From VXYL01 sp965208525 (lineage in GTDB: Bacteria > Pseudomonadota > Gammaproteobacteria > Pseudomonadales > Azotimanducaceae): a stretch of DNA of 64,000 nt. Position 1 is the first letter of the stretch. Each line of letters starts with the position of its first letter. The stretch is taken from NCBI GenBank assembly GCA_965208525.1, contig OZ242340.1:3782001-3846000 (forward strand), given 5' to 3'. Positions 43,736 through 52,559 of the stretch are shown one piece after another. Made by a program: the position numbers and the translations under genes. The notes under the pieces were generated by a model. That model saw only the letters and a program-made list of their open reading frames with translations, did not search any database and was not told the origin of the DNA.

Positions 43736-44785
43736 CTACGCCGTGGTTGCGGCGCGGACCAGGTCCATGGCTCGGCCTAGCGTCTCGAGTCGTTCCTCGA
43801 CCGTGCGCCCCGCTGGCTGCACGCGCAGCGTGTTGACGCCGGCGTCCCGATAGGTGCGGATGCGTTCGCGCACTCGCGCCTCGTCGCCAATGAGGTTGGA
43901 TTCTTCCACCATGGCGTCGGGAATGACGGCCACCGCGTCGTCGCGACGCCCCGCCACCCACAGCGACTGCGACTCCCTTGCCACATCCTCCCAGCCGCCG
44001 CGCTTGAAGGCATCGTTGTAGAAGTTGGTGCGCGCCGAACCCATCGCGCCCAAGGTGAAGGCCATGCCTCGCTTGAGGGGCGCCGCCAGTTCGGCCACGT
44101 CGCCAAAGGCCACGCTGCCGCCGGCCTGGATGTCCACGTCCGTGAGACTGCGGCCGGCCGCCCGTGCACCGGCCGAGATGTAGTCGAGGTGCGCGCCGGC
44201 ATGGTCTGGTGTGAAGGACGTGCCAAGCCAGCCATCGGCGGCTTCGCCCGTGTATTCGAGCGCGTTGGGACCGAGAGTTGCGAGATAGATGGGGATGCCG
44301 TCGTTGCCGGGCTGCGCCAGCCGCAGCGCCTTGCCCTCGCCGCCCGGGAGCGGAAGCTGGTGGAAGCGCCCTTCGTAGGCGATTTTCTCGCCCGCAAAGG
44401 CGAGACGCACGATGTCCACCGTTTCCCGCATTCGCGTGAGCGGGGCGCGGAAGGGGCGGCCCTGCAAGCCTTCCACCACCTGCGGGCCGCTGACGCCGAG
44501 GCCGAGGATGAAGCGGTCGCCGGAGATGGCGGCCATGGTCAGTGCTGTCATGGCGGTCATGCTCGGCGTGCGGGCGCTGATCTGCATGATGCCGGTGCCG
44601 AGGCGGATGCGGCTCGTCTTGGCAGCCAGATAGGCGAGGGGCGCGACCGCGTCATGTCCCCATGCCTCCGCCGTCCACACCGTGTCGACGCCAAGCCTCT
44701 CCGCTTCCACAACGAACCGGACATCCTCCTCGAAGTCCCGACGCGATCCGGATGCCGCCCCGCCAATGCCGATGCTGACCTTCAT
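43736..44785 (-). CDS. LLM-class flavin/F420-dependent oxidoreductase
   Basis: 349 residues from ATG 44785. Luciferase-like barrel: AERLGVDTVWTAEAWGHDAV, SRIRLGTGIMQISARTPSMT, GDRFILGLGVSGPQVVEG and GIPIYLATLGPNALEYTGEA followed by ADGWLGTSFTP. The SGPQV segment is common in F420-dependent members. No F420 biosynthesis gene is in the window, so FMN or F420 is undecided. Confidence 0.87.
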   Translation of the reverse strand: MKVSIGIGGAASGSRRDFEEDVRFVVEAERLGVDTVWTAEAWGHDAVAPLAYLAAKTSRIRLGTGIMQISARTPSMTAMTALTMAAISGDRFILGLGVSGPQVVEGLQGRPFRAPLTRMRETVDIVRLAFAGEKIAYEGRFHQLPLPGGEGKALRLAQPGNDGIPIYLATLGPNALEYTGEAADGWLGTSFTPDHAGAHLDYISAGARAAGRSLTDVDIQAGGSVAFGDVAELAAPLKRGMAFTLGAMGSARTNFYNDAFKRGGWEDVARESQSLWVAGRRDDAVAVIPDAMVEESNLIGDEARVRERIRTYRDAGVNTLRVQPAGRTVEERLETLGRAMDLVRAATTA

Positions 44786-44899
44786 TCTGCTCTCGTCCGT
44801 GTGCGATCTGAGCCGGAAGCGTAACCGATCGTCCGCAGGCCGCCGCCCGTCGGTACACAATGGCACCACACCATCGAAAAAGCCCGGGAGCAGCGCCAC

Positions 44900-46063
44900 A
44901 TGAAGATCACGGAACTCAAGACCTTCTGCTTTCTCGACGAGGGCGGACGCAAGTACTTCATCGTCAAGGTGGAAACCGACGCCGGCATCCACGGTCTCGG
45001 CGAAGTCGGCATCACCCACTGGGGCGGCGCCGTGGACCAGGCCGTGCGGCACCTCGGCGACATGGTGATCGGCGAAGACCCGATGGCGACGGAACGCCTC
45101 TGGCAGCGCATGTTCCGAGGCGCGTTCTTTCCCGCCGACAAGGTCTACGGCTCGGCCATCAGCGCCATCGACATTGCCCTGTGGGACATCAAGGGCAAGG
45201 CGCTGGACCAGCCCGTGTATCGCCTCCTCGGCGGCCCCGTACGCGACCGCGTGGTGTGCTATCCGCACGTACAGGGCAACGGCACCGAGGCGCTGCTCGC
45301 GCATTGCCGTCGGGCGGTGGACGATGGCTGGAAATACCTGCGCTGGCATCTTCCCACGGCGGTCGAAGGCGGCGTCGATGCAGATCCAGCCTTGCTTGAC
45401 CCCGGCCAGTCCATCGAACTCGCGGTATCCCAGATGGCGGCGGTGCGTGCGGAAGTTGGCGAGGGTATTGGCCTGTGCCTCGACGTCCACACCCGGCTCG
45501 ACATGGCACACACCGTGGAGCTATGCAATCGCCTCGAGCGCTTCCGCCCGTTCTTCATCGAAGATCCCTTGCGCTCCGAGAACGCCGCCAGCTACCGCAC
45601 GCTGGCGCGGCACACCAACGTCCCCATCGCCGCCGGCGAGCAGTGGTGCTCGAAGTGGGCCTTCCGGGAAGTGATCGAGGAGGAACTCGTCCGCTACGCC
45701 CGCATTGATTTGTGCATCGTCGGCGGCCTCACAGAAGCGCTGAAGATCACGCATTGGTGCGAAACCCATTACATCGACATCGTGCCACACAACCCGCTCG
45801 GACCCGTCAGCGCCGCTGCCGGGGTGGCGCTCTGCATGGCATCCACCAACGTCGGCGTGCAGGAGATGCCCCGCGCCCCAGGCACCTTCGCCACCGACCT
45901 CTTCCCCAAGCAGATTCACTGGGAAGACGGCCACGCCCATTGCCCGGACGAACCGGGGTTGGGGGTGGAACTCGACGAGGAACTTGCGCGGGCCAAGAGC
46001 ACGTCACTTAACGGCTGGCCGCCGCAGCTTCGGCGCCCGGACGGCGCCTTCACCAACTGGTAA
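44900..46063 (+). CDS. Enolase-superfamily (MR/MLE) sugar-acid dehydratase
   Basis: 387 residues. Capping domain with GLGEVGITHWGGAV, barrel metal ligands in CLDVHTRLD, FIEDPLRSEN and AGEQWCSKWAF, and the catalytic His in DIVPHNPLGPVSAAAGV. The PHNPLGP motif matches galactonate/mannonate dehydratase subgroups. The N-terminal KxK lysine pair of epimerases is absent (WKYLRWHLP), favouring a dehydratase. The precise sugar acid is open. Confidence 0.85.
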   Translation: MKITELKTFCFLDEGGRKYFIVKVETDAGIHGLGEVGITHWGGAVDQAVRHLGDMVIGEDPMATERLWQRMFRGAFFPADKVYGSAISAIDIALWDIKGKALDQPVYRLLGGPVRDRVVCYPHVQGNGTEALLAHCRRAVDDGWKYLRWHLPTAVEGGVDADPALLDPGQSIELAVSQMAAVRAEVGEGIGLCLDVHTRLDMAHTVELCNRLERFRPFFIEDPLRSENAASYRTLARHTNVPIAAGEQWCSKWAFREVIEEELVRYARIDLCIVGGLTEALKITHWCETHYIDIVPHNPLGPVSAAAGVALCMASTNVGVQEMPRAPGTFATDLFPKQIHWEDGHAHCPDEPGLGVELDEELARAKSTSLNGWPPQLRRPDGAFTNW

Positions 46064-46110
46064 ACCGCGCGCCCTGGCGGGCGCGTCGGCAGTTCGCTGC
46101 ACGAACTGCC
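46064..46110. repeat. Double-hairpin intergenic repeat
   Basis: GCGCGCCCTGGCGGGCGCG forms one stem and GGCAGTTCGCTGCACGAACT (closing with GCC) a second, immediately after the stop codon of the dehydratase gene and before the convergent AAA gene. The same pair occurs at 48385-48430 and 62831-62872. Position suggests a two-way terminator. Confidence 0.75.
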
Positions 46111-46147
46111 GTCTCGCAATCGGTGCGCTCTGACCGGTGCGCCTTCG

Positions 46148-48229
46148 CTATGGGCCAGCACCGCTTCTGCGAGGGTGGCCAAAAGCGCGGTCGGATTCGA
46201 CGCCAAACCCCAACGCCCTGCCCGGCGGCGGTGCGATCCGGCATTCCTCCCGAAGCATGGCAACGAGCGTCTCGTCGCTGTCCTCGACTCCGAGCAGTGC
46301 CGCCCGGCGCCGCACCATGCGGAAATCGCCGGGCGTGAGGGAGGCCGGCAGGCGCAGGTCAGCCGGCAGGTCGCGACCAAACCAGAGCCGGAACGCCCTC
46401 GCCGCCGTCGCCGGGCCGAGGAAGCCGAACGCGCAGCGAAAGACGAAGTGGCGCAGCATAGTCTGGTCCAGCCGCTCTTCATCCGTGGCGGTGCAGGCGA
46501 ACGGCAGCGGGTGGTGCTCCATCCACGCCAGCACCTCACTGCCGGCACCCGTCTCCCAGCCTGAGATCGCGTGGCGTTCGGCGAGCAGCGCCTGCGCCTG
46601 GTCGATGACGAGAAACGTGCCCTGCTCGGCGGCCGAGGCAAACGCGTCGGCGATGTTGCGCTCCGTTTCGCCTTGCCACATGCCGAGGAGTTCCGCGCCG
46701 CGCACCTCCGTCAAGTCAAGCCCCAGGCGCCCTGCCAGATAGCGCAGGCTTGACGTCTTGCCGGTGCCGGGCGGACCTTGCAGGCAGAGGGAGAAGGCGC
46801 GAGTTTCGATCTCGGCGAGGCGATCCGCCAACGCCACAAGATCGGTGTCCGACTCGATCAGGCTCGGGTCGAACGCAACGTCAGCGCCAGCATCGGGGAG
46901 GAGCTCGGCGGCTGCACGCTGGACATGCCAGTCGTGCCCCATGGCGGCGGCAAGGCTCCGCACCCCGCGTCGAATGGACGCGAGGCCCCCCTTGCCGATG
47001 TGGGCGGCGGCGGTGGCAGCGGCGGCGAGGCCCGGCGCCTCCCCGAACTCCCGCGCGAGGGCCAGAGCATCGTCCTCGGATGCGTCGATGCCGTGCAGCG
47101 CAAGCTGGCGCGACCAGATGCGCGTGCGCACCGACACAGGCGGAGCCTGCATTCGAACCGCGTACATCATGCGCCGCAGCACCGCCGGATGCAGTGCCTC
47201 GGCATCATGCGTCGTCCACAGGGTCGGCGTGGGGTTGCGTTCGAGCAGACGATGCAAGAACACCCGCGACGCCCCACTCGCCGGCTCCGGCGCAAGTCCG
47301 AACACCGCCTCGCCGCCGCCGACGAGCAGGTCTTCGGTTTCGTCGAACAGCAGCAGTGCGCGGCGGTCGGCGGCGAGCAGGGATTGGGCGAGCTGCAGTT
47401 CCGACAGGCGTTCGCTGCGCACGGGCTCCCCGCCTCCGTCACCGGATTCGCCGACGCTGAACAGCGCAAGCCCAAGGTGCTTGGCGAGCGTCTGGCAGAA
47501 GGCCGTCTTGCCAGTGCCGGGCGCCCCATGCACGAGGATGTTGACACCGCACGCCCCCTGTTCCACCGCCCCTCGCAGCAGCGCCATCACGTCTGACCGG
47601 ACGGCACCGAGGTGCTCGAAGTCTTCCCAATCGAGCTCGCTCTCGCCTTCGCCGCCGAGCAACAGGCGGCGCACATCTGCGTCTCCCGCCGACCACGCGA
47701 GGCGGTTCAGGCGTCGTGGCAACGTCAGACGCTGATCCTCGTCCACACGCACGAGGCCAGAGCGCACCAGGCGCCCGTCGGCACGGAACAGTCGTTGCAC
47801 CAAAGCAGGGCTGGCACCGAGCAGCCGAGCCAGCGTCGGCTCGCGAAGGCTGAAGCCGCTCGCTCGAACGCCGCCCACGGCATCGACCATCGCCTGGATG
47901 GCTGGTTGTGTCTCGTAGCGCAACAGCAGCTCGAGCGCGGCCGACTCCCGAGCGTCGAGCCCCACCACGGCTCGGAGATCCGCGAGGCGCCGGAAGGCGT
48001 TGTCCTCTTGAACGATTTCGGCTTCGGCGACATGCCGGCGCGGGGCCGGGGCGACCGCATCGGAGCCGGCCAAGGCGGCGCGGTCTCCCGCTGGCGCGAG
48101 TCCGAGCTCGCCGGCATGTGCGCTGAGCCAGTCGGCCAACTCAAGCGCTTCTGGCGAATCCGCCCCAACCCGCGCCAGCACGTTGCCACTCCAACGCAAA
48201 ACCAAGGCCCGTTCGCGACTGTTGAACAT
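46148..48229 (-). CDS. Two-domain AAA-family ATPase
   Basis: 693 residues from ATG 48229; TTG 48283 is an alternative. The N-terminal 200 residues are helical and unassigned. AAA domain 1 has Walker A ILVHGAPGTGKTAFCQTLAK and Walker B RALLLFDETEDLL. AAA domain 2 has LCLQGPPGTGKTSSLRYLA, but its Walker B is TFLVIDQAQALL, with Gln in place of the catalytic Glu, so domain 2 may bind but not hydrolyse ATP well. The arrangement recalls p97/CDC48-like unfoldases. Client unknown. Confidence 0.82.
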   Translation of the reverse strand: MFNSRERALVLRWSGNVLARVGADSPEALELADWLSAHAGELGLAPAGDRAALAGSDAVAPAPRRHVAEAEIVQEDNAFRRLADLRAVVGLDARESAALELLLRYETQPAIQAMVDAVGGVRASGFSLREPTLARLLGASPALVQRLFRADGRLVRSGLVRVDEDQRLTLPRRLNRLAWSAGDADVRRLLLGGEGESELDWEDFEHLGAVRSDVMALLRGAVEQGACGVNILVHGAPGTGKTAFCQTLAKHLGLALFSVGESGDGGGEPVRSERLSELQLAQSLLAADRRALLLFDETEDLLVGGGEAVFGLAPEPASGASRVFLHRLLERNPTPTLWTTHDAEALHPAVLRRMMYAVRMQAPPVSVRTRIWSRQLALHGIDASEDDALALAREFGEAPGLAAAATAAAHIGKGGLASIRRGVRSLAAAMGHDWHVQRAAAELLPDAGADVAFDPSLIESDTDLVALADRLAEIETRAFSLCLQGPPGTGKTSSLRYLAGRLGLDLTEVRGAELLGMWQGETERNIADAFASAAEQGTFLVIDQAQALLAERHAISGWETGAGSEVLAWMEHHPLPFACTATDEERLDQTMLRHFVFRCAFGFLGPATAARAFRLWFGRDLPADLRLPASLTPGDFRMVRRRAALLGVEDSDETLVAMLREECRIAPPPGRALGFGVESDRAFGHPRRSGAGP

Positions 48230-48384
48230 CTGTGGACTCCCGGTGGATGAACCGGGGACAACTCTGACGCCCTCACGCGACAAACAAGGTCGCGACTTTG
48301 TGCGACATTGCTCCCAGGAGCTTGCGCCGTAAACGGCGCTTACCTCCTAGGCGTAGCTGCGAGCGAATGCGAGCACGAAGATCA

Positions 48385-48430
48385 GCAGTTCGCGTAGCGA
48401 ACTGCCAACGCGCCCGTTAGGGCGCGCAGC
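48385..48430. repeat. Double-hairpin intergenic repeat
   Basis: GCAGTTCGCGTAGCGAACTG (closing with C) and CGCGCCCGTTAGGGCGCG are the reverse orientation of the unit at 46064-46110, in the same order when read on the minus strand. Lies upstream of the AAA gene. Confidence 0.75.
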
Positions 48431-48501
48431 CACCGGCGCCTAGGCCGTACGGGCACGTCCTGCGCCGCCGCGGCCTCGACCAGATCACGCCCAACCAAAA
48501 C

Positions 48502-48538
48502 CGAAAGCGCTTTCGACTTCCCGCAAGCGGGGAGTCGA
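48502..48538. terminator. Palindrome plus hairpin downstream of the VOC gene
   Basis: CGAAAGCGCTTTCG is a perfect 14-bp palindrome. It abuts a 12-bp-arm hairpin TCGACTTCCCGC-AA-GCGGGGAGTCGA (one mismatch). On the minus strand the hairpin comes about 80 nt after the VOC stop and is followed by a GGTTTTGG stretch, so it could end that transcript. The palindrome alone could also be an operator. Confidence 0.4.
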
Positions 48539-48616
48539 TCGTCCTCGTTCTTCGTTTGGGGCAGCCTCGCCAAGGGGCTTGAAGGGGCGAGTTCCGGCAA
48601 GAGTGCCGGTCTACGA

Positions 48617-49090
48617 CTACTCCTGCGTCGGCGCCTCGTACAACTCGATCTCGTAGCCGTCCGGGTCCCGGAAGAACACGATCGTCGGCGGGTTGTCGCC
48701 GGGAATGGTGACGAAGCGGGGCTCCGAGCCGGCAGCCGCCGCCCTCGCTGCCAGCGCCTTCGCATTTGCTGTGTTGACGATGACCCTGCCGTACCTGCCC
48801 TTGCCTTCCGGCAGCGGCTCGTCATTGAGCCGGGCGAGGACGAGGCCGGCGCCGCCACCCGGCGCCGCCAAGCCGATCTCGATGGGGGTTTCCGAGTCCG
48901 GTGGGTATTGCCAGATGCGGGTGAACCCAAGCACCACCCCGTAATACTCCTCGGAGCGGCCGATGTCCGCTACGTTGAGCGCCACGTGTGCCAGCGCCGC
49001 ATCCGATGCCTCACCCTCCGCCACGAGCGGCGCGGCCACAAGCGCCATCGCACCAACCACCGCCGCTCGCAGGAAGTTCCTCGCCACCAT
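48617..49090 (-). CDS. Exported glyoxalase/VOC-superfamily protein
   Basis: 157 residues from ATG 49090 (MVARNFLRAAVVGAMALVAA), whose start is a signal peptide cleaved near VAEGEA. One VOC module follows: ALAHVALNVADIGRSEEYYG with a possible His ligand, RIWQYPPDSETP, GRVIVNTANAKALAARAA and PTIVFFRDPDGYEIELYEAP with a Glu ligand. Exported VOC proteins are uncommon; the reaction is unknown. Confidence 0.8.
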   Translation of the reverse strand: MVARNFLRAAVVGAMALVAAPLVAEGEASDAALAHVALNVADIGRSEEYYGVVLGFTRIWQYPPDSETPIEIGLAAPGGGAGLVLARLNDEPLPEGKGRYGRVIVNTANAKALAARAAAAGSEPRFVTIPGDNPPTIVFFRDPDGYEIELYEAPTQE

Positions 49091-49213
49091 GGCTTCCCGT
49101 CGCCTCCTGTTCCTTGAATGGAGCCTAAGTTCGCGGCTTTCCTTGCGTTTCGATGGCCTCGCAGGAGCGGGCTTGTCCTCGCCCGTGCCCGCCATCGCGG
49201 CAACGAACTCGCC

Positions 49214-50368
49214 TTAATAGCCTTCGAGTTCCCCATAGCGGTTGCGGTGAAAGCTCTGATCGCCGAAGGTTTGTTCGGTGACGGCGGCGCGCTTGATGAA
49301 GAAGCCGATGTCGAACTCGTCGGTCATGCCGATGCCGCCGTGCATCTGGATGCCTTCGCGGGAGACCGTGTGGAAGGTTTCGCCGACCTTGGCCTTGGTG
49401 AGGCTCGCGAGCTTGGCGACCTCCTCTGGGGTGCGGTCTTCGTCGAGGGCCGTGAGGGCTTCGAGCACGCACGAGCGGGAGAGTTCGAGCTCGCAGAACA
49501 TGTTGGCGGCACGATGCTTGAGTGCCTGGAAGGAGCCGATGGGCACGCCGAACTGTTCGCGTTCCTTGAGGTAGGCGATGGTGCGGTCAAAGCACTCCTG
49601 CGCCGCACCGAGCATTTCGGCCGAGATGCCGATGCGGGCGATGTCGAGGGCACGGTCGAGGATGTCGGCGCCCTGGCCCTCCGCGCCAATGAGTGCGTCC
49701 GCACCCACCTGCACGCCTTCGAGCTCGATGTTGGCGGCGTTGCGGCTGTCCACCATCTTCGTGCGGGTGACCGAGACACCGTCGGCAGCGCGATCCACCA
49801 GCAGCAGCGAAATACCCTCGCGCTCGCCGGCGCTGCCGCTGGTGCGGGCGGCGACGATCAACTGGTCCGCAACGTGCCCGTCCAGAACGAACTTCTTCGA
49901 GCCGGAGATGGTGTAACCGGCATCGCCCTTGGTGGCGGCGGTCGAGATGCCGTAAGGGCTGTGGCGATGGGATTCCTCGAGCGCGAGCGCGAGCAGCTTC
50001 TCGCCACTGGCAATGCCCGGCAAGAGCGCCGCCTTCTGGGCATCGCTGCCGCCCAAGTTGAGGATGGTGCCGCCGACCCACACGGTGGCAAACAGCGGGC
50101 TTGCGGCCAGCGTGCGGCCCGTCTCTTCCGTGACGACACCGAGGCCCTTGTAGCCGAAGGCGAGGCCGCCATGCTCTTCCGGGAACGGGATGCCGGCCCA
50201 GCCGAGTTCCACCATGCTGGACCAAGTGTCGCGGTCGAAACCGTCGGCGCTGTCGTCGTCGCGCAGCTTGCGCAACTGGCCGATGGGCACTTCGTCGGTG
50301 CAGAAGGCCTTGGCCTGGTCCTTCAGCATGTTCTGCTCTTCGTTGAGAATCATGGGCATCGCGTGCAT
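49214..50368 (-). CDS. Acyl-CoA dehydrogenase (ACAD-E)
   Basis: 384 residues. AGIPFPEEHGGLAFGYKGLG, LALALEESHRHSPYG, GSKKFVLDGHVADQLIVAAR, YLKEREQFGVPIGSFQALKH and QMHGGIGMTDEFDIGFFIKR cover all three domains. Most like the small, probably catalytic-partner type also seen in ACAD-C. A second ATG three codons in (50359) has better spacing from AAGGGG. It stands alone, divergent from DUF169. Confidence 0.9.
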   Translation of the reverse strand: MHAMPMILNEEQNMLKDQAKAFCTDEVPIGQLRKLRDDDSADGFDRDTWSSMVELGWAGIPFPEEHGGLAFGYKGLGVVTEETGRTLAASPLFATVWVGGTILNLGGSDAQKAALLPGIASGEKLLALALEESHRHSPYGISTAATKGDAGYTISGSKKFVLDGHVADQLIVAARTSGSAGEREGISLLLVDRAADGVSVTRTKMVDSRNAANIELEGVQVGADALIGAEGQGADILDRALDIARIGISAEMLGAAQECFDRTIAYLKEREQFGVPIGSFQALKHRAANMFCELELSRSCVLEALTALDEDRTPEEVAKLASLTKAKVGETFHTVSREGIQMHGGIGMTDEFDIGFFIKRAAVTEQTFGDQSFHRNRYGELEGY

Positions 50369-50511
50369 TCCCCTTGGGCTGTGGCTGCCGTCGCACCCTT
50401 CAGGCGACGGTTCGTGAGGGCGCGATCATATGCCAGACGCGAGTGTGGTAGGAACCCTATCGCACCGCCGGGGGCGTACACTGCCTAGCAAGCGAGCCTT
50501 GGAAAGGGAAC

Positions 50512-51303
50512 ATGCCCGACAACGACCTGATCGCCACCGACCTCAGCAACATCGACTGGCAGGAACTGGTGGATGGCCTGAACCGCTACCTGCGCCTCAG
50601 GACCACGCCCATCGGCATGAAGCTCTTTGCGGATGCAGCCGAGATGGAGGAGATTCCCCGGGTTCGGCGGCCGAAGGACATCCACACGACGGACCAGATC
50701 GTCGGCCAGGCGAGCCGGAACGGGTGGACCGTAGGCATCACCGCCGACGACCTCGTGGGCGCGCAGTGCAAGACGGTAATCGGGCTTGCGCCGCGAGACG
50801 AGGACTGGCTCTCCGGGCAGCACATGGCCGGGGTCTGGTACGAGACGGTGGAGGATTCCTCGCTGCACCAGCACTCCATGGACGTGGCGCCGTTTGGCTC
50901 GTACGAGGCGATGGCTGTGAGCCCTTTGGCGAGCGGGCGTTTGAACCCGCCGGACATCGCGCTGATCTACGCGACGCCGGCGCAGATGATCCTGTTCATC
51001 AACGGGTTGCAGTGGAGCGGCTACAAGAAGCTGGAGTGGGGGTGTGTGGGCGAGTCGGCCTGCGCGGATTCCTGGGGGCGGGCGTTGGCGACGGGGGAAC
51101 CAAGCCTGTCGATCCCGTGCTTCGCGGAACGGCGCTATGGCGGCGTGATGGAGGACGAACTGCTGATGGCCATTCCCCCGGCCTACCTGCCAAAGGTGAT
51201 TGCGGGGCTCGGCCACCTTTCCCGCAACGGCCTGCGATATCCGATTCCCCAGTACGGCGTGAACAACGACGTGCGGGCAGGCATGGGGGTCAGTTACGGC
51301 TGA
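50512..51303 (+). CDS. DUF169 domain protein
   Basis: 263 residues. DUF169 marks: LRTTPIGMKLFAD near the start, VVGQASRNGWTVGITADDLV-like VGQASRNGWTVG, CKTVIGLAP, PDIALIYATPAQMILFINGL and a late Cys pair (GCVGESACADS). Function not established; members often occur near anaerobic or redox enzymes. GGAAAGGGAAC precedes ATG 50512. Ends at the palindrome array. Confidence 0.85.
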   Translation: MPDNDLIATDLSNIDWQELVDGLNRYLRLRTTPIGMKLFADAAEMEEIPRVRRPKDIHTTDQIVGQASRNGWTVGITADDLVGAQCKTVIGLAPRDEDWLSGQHMAGVWYETVEDSSLHQHSMDVAPFGSYEAMAVSPLASGRLNPPDIALIYATPAQMILFINGLQWSGYKKLEWGCVGESACADSWGRALATGEPSLSIPCFAERRYGGVMEDELLMAIPPAYLPKVIAGLGHLSRNGLRYPIPQYGVNNDVRAGMGVSYG

Positions 51304-51346
51304 TCTGCACAACCCAATGATCGTACGGCGCTTTCTTCGCCGAACA

Positions 51347-51421
51347 GGGCGACGCATGCGTCGCCCCTACAGGAAGGCGTCGGTCACGTCCCGGGCCGTA
51401 GGGGCGACGCATGCGTCGCCC
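51347..51421. repeat. Tandem palindrome array, two copies
   Basis: GGGCGACGCATGCGTCGCCC at 51347-51366 and 51402-51421, period 55 bp, with the same spacer and right-hand flank as the three-copy array at 23940-24070. Lies between the convergent DUF169 gene and the 354-residue gene. Confidence 0.9.
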
Positions 51422-51427
51422 TTTTTT
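51402..51427 (+). terminator. Rho-independent-type terminator made from the palindrome
   Basis: The second palindrome copy is a 10-bp GC-rich stem followed directly by TTTTTT (51422-51427), the form of an intrinsic terminator for DUF169, about 100 nt after its stop. The array at 24.0 kb has TTCTTCG in that place, so it is weaker there. Confidence 0.65.
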
Positions 51428-51494
51428 CGGGTGGCCTTCCTCATGCGCTAGCGGCTCGACGTCCTCGGCCGTTCCCAACGCCAGCCACGGGTGG

Positions 51495-52559
51495 CTACGC
51501 AGCCAAGGAGTAGCCTGGGTCCGCTAGCGCATCGAATTCGGTGAGGACGCGTTGGCCGTTTGGCACATCAAGGATGCGGGTTCTGAGTTCGGCGTGCATC
51601 CGCTCGGCGACGATGCGGGGCTGCTCAACGGTGGCCCAGTCAAGCAGGCCCTGCCAGAACGGATCAACTAGCTCCGAACCGGGCATAGTGCCGCCGTCCA
51701 CCGTGCGCACGGTTAGCGAGCGTAGTTCGCCGAGATAGAGCCGCAGCGATTCGACATGGATGAGTTCGTCCGTGCGGATGCGCTCGATGATTTCAGCGGC
51801 TTCCTCGGCCTGCGGGCGGCGGGCAGGAAAGAGGTCGGGCGTGCGCATGATCTCTTGCGTGGCGGCGAAACCGATTTCAGCGCGGAACTCGATCACCAAG
51901 AGGTTCATGAGGAAGGCGAACAACATCTCGAAGGGCTGATCCACCTCGGGCATCCAGCGTGTGCCTTCTTCCGGACGCGCGATGCGTTCCGGCGGCTCAG
52001 CATCCGGGTGGGCGCCCGCACCGAAGGCAAGATCGCGTGCCACGAACCACATCACGTCGTGGCCGCCGATGCCTTGCTCCGGCTCGCCGCCTTCGTCGAT
52101 GCCGTGCGCGTGCATCAGGCCCTTGTGCAGGTGGCCGAGGGCTGTGCCGGAGATGTCCTCCACGAACAAGGGCTGGAGCTTTGGCAGCGGCATCGCCGAG
52201 AGCATCCGGCCCCGGCCTTCGATCTTGCCGGTGATGGTGAGGGAGTTCCAGAAGAAGCGATCGAGGCCCCTGCGAATCAAGAGACTCTGCTGTGCGGGGT
52301 TCGGCACGCGGGGGCCGGAGAGGAGCGAGGAATCGGCGTCGAGCAGTTCTCCGCCGCGGCGGCGCAGCGCTTCGGACCAGTTGGCGATGGCCTTGCTGCG
52401 GCCGAGAGACCGCGGGGGGATGTAATTGCCTTCGCTGTCGTAGCCGCCATGCAGGCGCTGGCCATCGATGTCGTGCGGGCGAGCGTAATCGTGGTCAGAG
52501 AGAAGTTCCTCCCGCGTGAAAACAAGCTGCAGATCGGAATGGCGCATCACGTGACTCAT
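51495..52559 (-). CDS. Unknown protein with a possible di-iron ExxH helix pair
   Basis: 354 residues; no family recognised. The C-terminal half has two helices resembling ferritin-like di-iron proteins: LLVIEFRAEIGFAATQEIM and RIRTDELIHVESLRLYLGEL, the latter with ExxH. The N-terminal half is His-rich around LGHLHKGLMHAHGIDEGG and GGHDVMWFVARD. No signal peptide. Its start overlaps the DUF6152 stop by 4 bp (ATGA), so the two are co-translated. Di-iron assignment is inference. Confidence 0.75.
   Translation of the reverse strand: MSHVMRHSDLQLVFTREELLSDHDYARPHDIDGQRLHGGYDSEGNYIPPRSLGRSKAIANWSEALRRRGGELLDADSSLLSGPRVPNPAQQSLLIRRGLDRFFWNSLTITGKIEGRGRMLSAMPLPKLQPLFVEDISGTALGHLHKGLMHAHGIDEGGEPEQGIGGHDVMWFVARDLAFGAGAHPDAEPPERIARPEEGTRWMPEVDQPFEMLFAFLMNLLVIEFRAEIGFAATQEIMRTPDLFPARRPQAEEAAEIIERIRTDELIHVESLRLYLGELRSLTVRTVDGGTMPGSELVDPFWQGLLDWATVEQPRIVAERMHAELRTRILDVPNGQRVLTEFDALADPGYSLAA

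Larger units (their letters stand above)
48230..48616. other. Gene-free interval rich in hairpins
   Basis: 387 bp between the VOC gene and the AAA gene, both on the minus strand. It holds the double-hairpin repeat (48385-48430), a CGAAAGCGCTTTCG palindrome with an adjoining hairpin (48502-48538), a GCGCCGTAAACGGCGC stem near 48325 and a GGCGAGTTCCGGCAAGAGTG segment near 48580. I see no reading frame with coding character and no tRNA. The AAA promoter should lie here. Confidence 0.6.

Noticed and set aside
48230..48616. Possible tRNA or small RNA in the longest gene-free gap
   Set aside because: Stems present belong to repeat hairpins; no cloverleaf or T-loop sequence was found.
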